From Owenia fusiformis (lineage: Eukaryota > Annelida > Polychaeta > Sabellida > Oweniidae): 64,000 bases of DNA. Location: assembly GCA_903813345.2 (NCBI GenBank), contig CAIIXF020000003.1:14522931-14586930 (forward strand), given 5' to 3'. Numbering within the stretch: position 1 is the first letter of the stretch; each line of letters starts with the position of its first letter. Made by a program: the position numbers and the translations under genes. Below the pieces are notes generated by a model. It saw only the letters and a list, made by a program, of their open reading frames with translations. It ran no database searches and was not told the origin of the DNA. Positions 36,101-48,100 of this stretch are shown in pieces.

Positions 36101-39100
36101 GTCGGTATTTTTTTACTTATCTGATCTTGAATTATTACCGCCTTGTACAATCCAATACATCTCCGCTGTTATTATGCTGAAATATTCAACGGTTTCGAGA
36201 TTTCCATAATACCTACGCTATCAGGGGTATCGCGAAACCTTATTGATTGACAGATATCGCGTGGACACGACGTGTGACTTCAGGCTGAATGACCAATCAA
36301 AACGTTATCAGGCTGCATAAACAAAACAAACTTCCCATCTACAACTTGAAATTCCATGATCTGATCGAGTGTTTCGTTATAGTTACATTAATACAATATA
36401 TTATGTTATTAAATGTACATTGGAAGGTAAGAGTCATTAATATAAATTAAATCATGCGATTCAATGTTGATTTAAAACTGATTTCGCGATGAAAATGCAC
36501 GAAGACCTAGTCCAATGTAGCGGGTCATGTTGTCGTCGATCGGTGATTGAATCTCAGCCTACATGTTCAGCGATCGTTTCAACGTTTCAATTGTTGAAAT
36601 GTGAGAAGATTGCCCCGATGCCCCGGCATCCACTAAACTCTCATTGATATTTATCTGATAAATATTTGTATTTTCATGATGAATTCGTGCTCATATTCGT
36701 GCAAGATTTGTTAGTGAAAAGTCCCGGTGAAAAGTGTACTTGTTTTTGACATTGCATAATAATGAGCTAACGCTACAGGGCCGTCGTTGATTGGTCAAAT
36801 TTTACCGACACCAACAAACTGTCGGTAAAGCACGTGGCTTTCTCTTTGGTACAAGGCGGTCATAATAGAAATCAAGATAAGTAAAAGAGACCGACTTGGG
36901 CAAGGCTATTCGACTAACTGGGTGTCAAGAAATTTTTGAGATGAAATTTTAGAAAAACTCTGTCTACACACTGCATCCTATCAGGCAAAAAATTGTCTAC
37001 ACATATACCAGGGGTTGCATATATTGGCTTAGCAATGGTACCACAAGCGTTCTTCTTCAAGGGTTTTTCTATCGTTCATCTCAAACATTTTGACAGTTGT
37101 TGTAGCAATATAAAATGCATGAATATATTCAATCCGAAGTCTAAAAGCCTAGTGAGAACCCTGCTTAACAATATTTGTACTTTATGATAAGATTTCACTT
37201 TTTTGCTCATATTTTAAAATGTTTGGTGTTTATTTTGTGAATTAATGTTTACTCAAATTAATTTGATATGCCAAAAGCCATTCAGATTCATCAGAGTCTT
37301 ATCTAAAGCATATTTTAATGGATAGAAGACACTGTGGATCTACAAAAACTACGAAAGAGTATATATGGTTGGTCAAAGAATCTGGATGACAACAAATTCC
37401 CTAGTTCTTCAGCGGTTTCACTAGTATTTTTCACAACAGGCTAAATAAATGAAAACAACAGGCAAAATTAATGGAAATCATAAATTTAACAGGAAAAAGT
37501 CCCTAAACGCAACAGGCGATTTTGTGAAAACAACCAGTGAAAAGCAAACGCCTGTTGCCTGCTGCTAATGAAACCCCTGGTTCTGAAATAATATGTCATT
37601 GTTTCTTTTGGATTATCATGCTCAATGTATTATCCCAGATCTTATTCTTTATCTTTGTTTCAAACAAATAAATGAGAACACATTCCATAAGTTATTTCAC
37701 TTGAATGATTTATCACCAACTCACTTTACTGGGCAGCGAATATACATACCTGTTGAGACTATTTAAAGATTGAAAACTACAATAAACCAATAGCTAGCTC
37801 CAATAAACCACCATATTTATAACAATATTAAATCCATTTTCAGGGAAATGATGACAGAGCGTCGCTTATTACAAGCTCGGGTGACCTTGAAATGGGATTT
37901 TCAAAAAGCAATAGACTACCTCCAGAATGGTAAGTGAAGCAAGAGAGTGCCGTTTATTTTAAAAATGAATTGATAAGTAAGCATTTTAAATAGCATATAT
38001 TAAAGCTTATATTAGTTCACTTATAAAGCGATCTCCACAGGATTTTTTTCCAAGTGGGGGCACAATTCAGACAAAATATGCCCATTTTTCATGATTTTTC
38101 TCGTATTCAAGTGGGTGCAAATGGATTTTCAGGTAAGTGCAACGCGAGGCTATTATCAAAATCTCAGGTGGGTGCTGCACCCACTTGCTTTAATGCTGGA
38201 GAGATCACTGTTATAGCCTATTCATGTTTGTTGGAAAGATGTATAATGGTAAATGGATTTGATTTCAAGCCCAAAAATTCTGTAGAATTTCCGTATTCTC
38301 TCTAATGCGCGCACAGTTTCAATGAGCCTACGTGCGACTTTTATGTTGAATATTATAGCAAGAAAACACGAAGTTTAATGCATTAGTTTCAATTATTTAT
38401 ATAACAAGATATTGAAGATGATTATATGGATTCAGATCTAGCAAAAAGTAGTAGTAGTACTAATGACAATGATTGTTTCAGTTTTATAGAATAGAAGAGT
38501 TTTCCCCATGGGAAAATGATATGGGAAACATTGTTTTCCACTTTATCTAAAAGGAATTACTTATTCCTTTAAAGGGGTTAACTATGTGTCAAAATGCAAC
38601 ACCATGCGTGTGATAATCCCACTTGGGGGTCATAGACACTAGAACCTATACATATGTTACATTGACTTTAATTAATAAAAATTGTTTATTCCAATGCAGG
38701 ATAGATGGAGTAGAGGAAATACAGTTTGAGATTACTAGGATTAAGCTGAAAAGTAAGTCATTATAAGCTGAGAAGTAAGTAATCAAGCTGAAAAGTAAGC
38801 TATTAAGCTGAAAAGTAAGTTAGTAAGCTGAAAGTAAGTCACTTATGTGTCTGATAATTATAGAGCTAACAAAAACTAAAAACTGAAAAAGCAAGCCCAA
38901 TGTCCCATTTAAGAATGCCTTCTAACTATTGAAAATGGATTCTAATAATACTATCACACAAGAATCTAACTTATTGAGACTCAATCAACTTGAGTTCTTC
39001 TGTGATATGAGGGAGTTTAAGCTTGCACTGTTTTTCACAACCTAAACGCAAATGTAAGTTATTTAAGTGATGCATTTGTATGGGCGATTGGATTGTATAT

Positions 39101-42100
39101 GGGCGATTGGTCATATGTACAGGTTGGTGTTTCGATTTTATATGCAAGCTTAAACTCTCTATTGAGGATTTCTGCAAGGGTGTATTGACATGAGCCATTG
39201 AATATACACAATTGACTTAAAAGCTGCATATCATCATGTCCTCATGCATGGAGATAGACACAAAATCCTCATGTTCTCAGAAGAACTGAAGTTGATTAAG
39301 TCTCAACAAAAAGATTCATGTGGGAGAGTATTGGATGATTCCGTTTTCAATACTAAGAATAGGGGTTCTTAAACATGACTTAAAGTTAAAACTCAGGCCT
39401 TTTTCAAACTTCGGTTAGCACCAAATTCTTAAACATTAGCCCAGTAATTAAGAATAAAATATTAGTGCAGCAGCTGAAAAACAGTAGCTACAATTTGCAA
39501 ACATGAGCACAAATCTAAGCTTGTATTCACGAACTTTCGGCTATCGCTGACCTAAGTAATGGGTTAATTTGTAGCAATTAATAATGACCTTCAATCTGTT
39601 TGCTAATTTGATCATTTCAGTGGCATAAAAAATCATGGGATCACTGCTCGTCAACTATCAGTTTGTTCGTCAAATAAACTTCAAAATGACGGGTCAATTT
39701 CTGAAAATAGGTTAATCCGGTAGCCGACAGCAGATTCGCGAATGCAAGCTAACATATTAACTCAGCTAATTCTATAAATTGAAATTATTATAGTGCGTGA
39801 CCTGGCGAGCTTACATGACAAACATCTTAATAGACCAACCCTTGATGACAGTATAGATGAGGAGCATGCAATAGAAATACAGACACAAGAAACCACACAG
39901 GTAACGTAATTACACTACATGTACATGTACTTGCATGGTTTATAGGGGTTGTTTGAATTTTCTTTTTGTTCAGTTGTAATATTACATACATTTAATACAA
40001 TATACTATTCAGCTTGATATCCTTCTGGATACATAAAGCATTTAATTACACTATTTTGTTATAAAATAATGGCTTGTTCACTTGTTTACACTTAAAATTT
40101 CCCTGAAAATAAATGACCTATCTAAGAATTTTGCAAAATGCAAGTCAAAAAATACATTTCGGCAGTAAAAATTTGCAAAATAGATTTTAATAAAAAAAAC
40201 TTCATTATTTTGTATTTTTCAACCCCTTTATCCAATACACTGTTGCTCATATATTTGGCATATTTTATAGGACCTGCTACTAAGACTATGTGTTTAAACA
40301 TATTGAAGTTGCAAAGCTGCAAGAATAACATTTTACTCATTTGTGAACATTTTTATATATCTGTGAACATTTTTATATATTTGTGAACATTTTTATGTCA
40401 CCACCACAAGGGATAACATATTGTTATAGTCTCCAACTTTTTTTGTGGATGGTGTTTTGGGGTTGATGTCTGTAACAAATGGCAGGTGGTGACATTTTGC
40501 ATGTTAATGTTTTGCTATACTGTATATTTGTTAACATATGTATATATTTTTTAATATGTATCCATTTGTAAAGATTTGTATATATGTGTTCAGATTTTTA
40601 TTTCAGTTATGATTTTACATCTGAAGTGTACAGCTGACCATAGATGTCACTTGTTCTTAAAACTATCTTAAAGCTAGAAAATTGAATACCCTGTTCATTT
40701 TTTTCAATGAGGCTTTATTCTATAGAGTTTTGTATAAAGAATCTTTGACATCCTTTCTCGATTGTAATGTCAATTATAAGTGATGTGACCCCCCACCTCC
40801 CCCCTACCTGAATAAGACCAAGGCTCTGATTCATCTAGGAAAATACAGCAATTACTTTCAAGTCCACGTATCTCATGCTAACATACTTTTACAGTCTCCA
40901 ACATTTTATTGAATGGTATTTAGTGGTTGGCATTTGGTGTCTGTAACAAATGGTAGGTAGTTACATTTTTCATGTTGATGCCTTGTGTTCATATAAGTTC
41001 TATTTATGATCAGAACTCACTTGAGTTTGGGTGTCTCGTGTCATATTTGCTCTACAGCAACCTTATGGCGACCATAGTTCCCTGAAATTGAGAAATTCCT
41101 GAGGTAACCATATAAAATCTATGGTCGCCTTACAGTTGCCATATAGTCTCCAACTGTTTTGTGGACAGTGTTTGGTCATTGGTGTTCGGTGGTCAGTGTC
41201 TGTAACAAATGGCAGGTGGTGACATTTTACATGTTAATGCTTTGATTAGAGACCATGGAAATCATAACATGGAGTAACAACTTTCATTTCTCTGGTCTTT
41301 AAATAGAAACAAGCCTTGGCCACGCTGCAGGGTTAGACTGCAGGGCACACAGTTGCCATATTGTCAATGTGTGGTTAGAGTATGTTTACCCTGCAGCCAC
41401 CTAGCATCTGCCTTGGTGTTTGTCAAAAACCTGTAGCTGCTGTTCAAAGGCAGTTTATGGCAACCCTAGGATTTTAGCCTAAGATTCCAAGCCAAGAAAC
41501 TCAGTCATGTTAATCCAATATGCTTACATAAGAGACAAAAAAATTGAATAAAGGATCTAGTGCACCCTCCATTATGATCTCCCAATGAACAAAAGTAAGT
41601 TCATCTGATTTTTCAAAATAAATAAACTGCTTTTATTATTATTACATAGTATTTTGTTGACCTATATTCAGCACTGTATTGATGAATGGGCCACTTATTA
41701 GGACCAATATTCAATCATAAAGTGGACAGGGGTAGAGATGCCCAACCAGGAAGTCTTTTTGTGTCTGTCAAAATCCATTTGCATCCTACACATCCCTACA
41801 TCTTATCCAAACATGTTATTAATTAATGAAACATAACAGTATAATCTTTGGATTTACAAAGTTGTATGGGATTTCATAAGTGTAAAAGTTGCTTTTGAAG
41901 CATTTTTCTATAGCCATTTTGTAGGGAAAAAAGTGATGAAAGAAATGTATAAACTTTTAATTTGAAGTATGAATGAATTGCAAACTTTATATTTGCACAT
42001 CTGATCTGATATACCATTTGTGTCATATTGTGAAATTATTTAATTTGCAATCGATTCAGGTCATAGTGTATTTATTTTTGTGAAAATCAATAGAAACCAA

Positions 42101-45100
42101 TGGCCTTCATTGAAATCTGATGATATCCACATGTTAAGTCAATGGAGCACATCCAATGTCAAGCCAATACACCCTTGCTGAACTTAATGACCTCAACCTC
42201 AGCCCATGTGGGTCCAAACGCTTAAATATTTTCCACAGTATTATGTGACATTGTATTCTTTATGTTACACCTAAAAATGATTCATTTTGTTCATGGGGAA
42301 ATCATAATGGAAAGTGCACTAGACCTTTTTATGATATTAATTTCAGCTTTGTGTTTTTTTAATTGCTGTCTACCGTCATATAACATGATTGTGACTGTTC
42401 ATCTGGATTCGTTTTCATATTTCATAAGAGAGAGTCATAATGAAGAACTAATTTTAAACATTTTTCTTAGAACCAAGCAACACCACATAGCGTGTGCCAA
42501 ATCATAAAGTATAAAATTAAGCGAAAAATGGAATTTCACACCTGAGGTGTCGTAACCAAAACCATATATTAAAAAATGATATAACATCAAAGCATTGAAG
42601 TTACAGAGTTCGTTAATTAAGGGTGAGATGAGTAATGGGTTGAGTTGACTTGGAGTTAGGTTGACAAGTAAAAACCCATTCATGGTTCAAGTGTATAAGT
42701 ATTTCACTTCTTTGATTTGAGGAATGAATGACGCCCTTTTAATGAAGGATGGTAAATACCCTTCCAAATGGTTTTTGAGCTTGCTCATATTATTTCTTGT
42801 CATATTTCAGATGTTAATTGTATTATATCAGAAAAAAGTTATAAAGGAGGAGGGAAGTTAGTGCAACAGATTTTGGACAGTCATATGTTTGATTTTGGCC
42901 ATTTCCTGGGGATTTAAACAGGTGCATATGTTAGGCGAATGCATTACCTCCAGGAAAATCACTTCTAGAGATGATAAAATAATTTCGACTTTGAGACAGG
43001 GTAGATGCAAACAACCCACCCACATGTTTTTTCTAACACATTTTCCTGATTTTCAACCCCTTCCATCCCTGCTTTTTTAATTTTTCTTGCATCAATATCA
43101 TTTTGACACACAGATAATCCCTTAAAAGGAATAAATGATTCCTTTTAGATAAAGCATCCTCCGATCACAGGGCTTCAAAATCCAGAATATCTTCTTTCTT
43201 TTTACCCCCTGCTATAACCAAGTTGGACGCGCCCGATTAAACTAAATCACGTGATCTTATTATGCGCCGATGACGTATACATGATTTCTGTCGCAGTGTT
43301 GCGACAGCCAATCAAATTGCGAGTTCTTAATCGGGAAAATGCTAACTGCTTATAGCAGGGGGAAGAAGGAGGTACGGATTCTGGACACCTGCTTAGGAGG
43401 ATGAGATAAAGTGGAAAACAATATTTCCCATGTTATTTTCCCTAAAATGCAACATATAGATGCAAAAAAAATTGAAAAAGCAGGGGTGGAAGGGGTCGAA
43501 AATTAGGAACACATTTCAGAAAAAACATGTGGGTGGGTTTTTTGCATCTACCCTGTCTCAAAGTCGAAATTATTTTATCATCTCTAGAAGTGATTTTCCT
43601 GGAGGTAATGCATTGGCCTAACATATGCAATTGTTTAAATCCTCAGAAAATGGCCAAAATCCAAAATATGACTGTCCAAAATCTGTTGCGCTAATTTCCC
43701 TCCTCCTTTACATGTATTTTTTTGATTTTGCCAAAATGTGAACATCCACAATTATTGTTTGGGAGAAAAGAGGCTTTGTTATCAAGCTTTGAAATCTCAT
43801 CGGAGTCTTGTTTTCAACGAGACTTTAAGATGGACTTACCAGTACATTTTGTTTCTACTTGATGATATCATTAATATACTTTTATACTGGAATAACTTCG
43901 ATTTTCACAGTTTTTTCTATATTTTATTCAATTTTTTATGATTCCAAATTTTCAGAAAGAGATTGTGTCAAGAGAGGATTTTTCTAAGAGTCGTGTGGTG
44001 GCCCATGTAAGATCTCTTCATGTGAAACTTTGTTTTGGATCTGAAACACTTTATTCATAAAGTCCAAACAATGTGACTTTTAAAAATGACAAAATAATCA
44101 CTATAATCAAATTATATCACTATACTTGTAACCATGGCAACAGCTTTATGAAAAAAAGTAAAATGTGTTAAAATTAAGGGATATACAGCGTGTCCAATAA
44201 ATAAGGTGAAAGATATTGTAACTTTCTTAATATTGCACCCATCTTGATGAAATTTTCAGAGTTTGTAGCCCAAACCATTTTACCTTTATTCTGTGAATTT
44301 ATAGCGTCTTCTATTTGATTGGACAGAGTTGTGGTTGCTATAGCAGCCGAAACAACAAAAAGGCAGGGCAAGTTTGTTTACGTCACAACTTTCCAAAACA
44401 TATTTATTCTTTCTGATAGCTTTATTCATACTCCCAGGTCTATTACTACCACAATTATAAGATAAAAGCAGTCCTAAAGTCCCATTGTTATGAAAATAAG
44501 CTATTCAACATAATGTTCATCTCTAGCTATACACTTCTTATGCCTATTCACCCATTCTCTAAACACACTTTCAAACCCATTCTTCCCCATTACCTGAAGT
44601 CTTGCTAAGACACGTGATCTGAGTTCACACACAGCTATGCTCACCAGTAAAACTATTAGGGCACTGGGGCTACCCCTACTTGCACTCTCCATATATCCCA
44701 GATCTGGCACCCGATGACTTTTACTTATATGCAGAACTCAAGCTTGACTTGAGAGGAAATAAATTTGGAAGCACTGATTAAGAGTGGGTGAAGAGCCATA
44801 AGAACTGTATAGCTAGAGATGGACATTATGTTGAATAGCTTATTTTCATAACAATGGGACTTTAGGACTGTTTTAATATTGTATCTGTGGTAGTAATAGA
44901 CCTGGGAGTATGAATAAAGCTAGCAGAAAGAATAAATATATTTTGAGAAGTTGTGACAAAAACAAACTTGCCCCGCCGTTTTGTTGTTTCCGTTGCTATA
45001 GCAACCACAACTCTGGCCAATCAAACAGAAGACGCTTTAAATTCACAGAATAAAGGTAAAAGGCTTGGGCTACAAACTCTGAAAATTTCATCAAGATTGG

Positions 45101-48100
45101 TGCAATATTAAGAAAGTTACAATATCTTTCACCTTATTTATTGGACACCCTGTATGGTCTCATGTGGGAGTAATTAATATTGTAATACGATGCAAATGGT
45201 ATGATTTTAGGCTGAATTTTTGTAATGGTTGCCATGGCAACCACACACCTTTAATAAGGAAAGATGTCATGTCATACAATACAAAAAAATACAAAACAAC
45301 ATTACCTTACCTTGATGTATGTCACAAATCATATTCTTTCCTTTAAAGCAACATAAAAAATCAACTATGAAAAATGCAGATTTTACAGCTTTTGAAAACA
45401 TTTTAGGTTTGATTTTTAGTGAAATTTTTTTAATAAAATTGATTGCTATGGCAATGGAAATAATTGAAGTGAAAATTTTGCTGAAATTCAAAGAGATATT
45501 ATATATACTAAATTATAGTAGAGGTTTTGTGAGATTTCAGAAAATACCATGAAGACGGTTTCACCTGGGTTGTAGAAAAATCTCCTCTTAACTGAAACAA
45601 TATTAGACAGTCTTTAAAAGTTTTTATTGTTATTATCTATTTACATCGCAATACAGAAAATAAGTGATTTTGTTGTAGCCATTGTCAATGTTACAAAATT
45701 ATAAATATACTCATTCATTCTCTTTCAAAAAAGAAAACAAACAACAGATTTACTCTTTTACTCAAATTTTATATGCTGATGCCTAGGGATAAAGGAGCTC
45801 TGCTCAATAAGAAATTTTCAAGATGGTAGCTGAATTTCAAAAAGGCTGCCATTTTTGTAAAAAAACGTAATAATTGATAACCCAAATACCAGTGGATGGA
45901 TTTTCTTCAGATTTTAAATCCTGATACCTATAAGGGACAAAGAAGCTCTGTTCAAGAAATTTTCAAGATGGTGTCTATTTATCAAAATATGCTTTTTCTG
46001 TGGGTTTTGCTACTCCGTGGAGTTGCTGTTTTCTATTTTTATGGTCTAGTGTATGTGTCCACTCTGATCCAGCATTATACACAATAATTACTCTGGATGT
46101 TAAAAAGGTGACTTATATTCCCAACTTGTTTGGAGTTGCTGTTTTCTAGTTTCCTTATGGTCTAGTACATGAGTCCAGCATCATACACAAAAATTACTCT
46201 AAATGTTAAAAAGGTGACTAATATTACCCAACACGCTTGGAGATGATTTTGATCACTGGCTACAGCTTGGGTGATCATGTCATTAGAGCCAAGTTTGATG
46301 ACCTCGTATGTCATGTCTACACTTACTTTTGTGTAAAATTGTTCTAGTTGAGCTATCAAACTGTCCCGCTGCTTTAGTAAGCCCATTTCTAGAGAAGCAA
46401 CCATGACGTCGCTTGGGGCAGTAATGTTGAATTTAAATTTTTCTTTGTAAGTGGAAATAAAACTATCCCAATGACTATATTCTTTATAGATGTAGCCAAC
46501 AGGATTGAAATTTTCTTCAATAATACCCTTCAAAACATTATTTTTATTGTTGTTATTGTTATCTTTATAAATCTTGTCAGTATAGGAACTATTGTAGTTC
46601 AGCATACACACAAGGATCACTTGGACAATGACATTGTCTACGATTGAACACCTAGAGCCCAGTTTTGTGTGATGGGTCGGGCATTCACTTGCAACACATT
46701 GATGTTGGTTTTCATCGCATTGAAATTGAAGATTATCCAGTCCAAAAAGCCCATCTGCCTCTATTTTTATTCCGTATGTATCAGATGGTGCCATTTCTAC
46801 CACTATTGCAAGACTAAAAAGATTGATAGTTTTTGGTTCAGTATTACGTGCAGGAGCAGTCATGCACTTTACATAGTCCCTGCGCACTGCACTTAGATTA
46901 AAGAAACAATGTAGGCAATAAATGTTGTAGAATGGATTGGGAAAAAATTTATAAGTTATAGGATTTTGACCAGCTGTGGCACACTTTTCTGATATTCTTG
47001 AATCCTTGCACTGAGAGTCACAATTGTACTGCATTTTCATACAATGTCGGGCATTTACTGGGGCAGTTATGTCAATGGTACAAGCAGAGTTATTGACTAG
47101 ATCAAGTAAAAGATCAATGCCAGCATGCAGGAACTTTTCCGGGCTGATTTCATCGGATTCGCAACCAATTGAGACATTCCATTGCACAAATGCAGTAACT
47201 CCATGACATATTGCACAGTACTTGTTTCTATAATTTTCCCCGGAGAAGAAATCGATGACTGGTATGAGATTGAGAATTCCATCACGTGCCTGGCATTCTT
47301 TAATCAGTTTGGAATTGTTTTGGTTTGAAGGGCATTTGACAATCATATAGACCATTATGGTAGATTCGGTATCTTCGCTGTCAGAAACTTCTGCACATTC
47401 GTAGAATTCCTTATTACTTTTTCTTAGATCGTTAAACCCATCTCGATCACATATTGTGGTGTAGTCAAGACAACAGTCTCCATATTTGGAGCACTCGGAG
47501 TCACATTGACAGAAAAGTTCTTGCTTTAATTCCCCACATCTGCCGTCACATGATTTCTTAAGACGTTCTTCGGGGTCATCTAGTGAACAGATTTGAATGT
47601 TATTCTCATCAGCTTGACACTCATCTCTCAACACCAAACCAGGACCAGTTGTTGCAAAATCAGAACCAGTTGTTGCAAAATCAGGACCAGTTGTTGCAAA
47701 ATCAGGACCAGTTGTTGCAAAACCAGGACCAGTCGTTGTCATGTGATCAAGTTGTGTTTTGTTCGATGCAGGATCATTGATTTGAAAAACATCAGAGAAA
47801 ATTGGTTGACTCACCAGAAATTCAGTTGACTCATGAGTTGCATTTATCAGTTCTGGAGGAACTTTTTGATGCTGAGTTTCAACATCTTGACCAGTGTGGG
47901 TCATATCATCAGCTCTGCTGTAGTTTGTAGTATCATTGACACTCAGCTCTGAAGTTGTTATCATCATGGTCGCTAAACTCACATAGAGAATCATCCAGAC
48001 ATTATTGTATCTCATTTTCAAACTATACTGTACTACTACTACTACAAGTAGAGTTGCTAACCAGAACTAATAATAACCAATCCAACACAATATGCTGCTC

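Noticed and set aside
42889-43630. Matching plus and minus frames beginning with HMLG
   Set aside because: They are mirrored by the arms of the foldback element and have no independent support.
44501-44838. Active mariner transposase
   Set aside because: Only C-terminal fragments remain and the frame has a stop.
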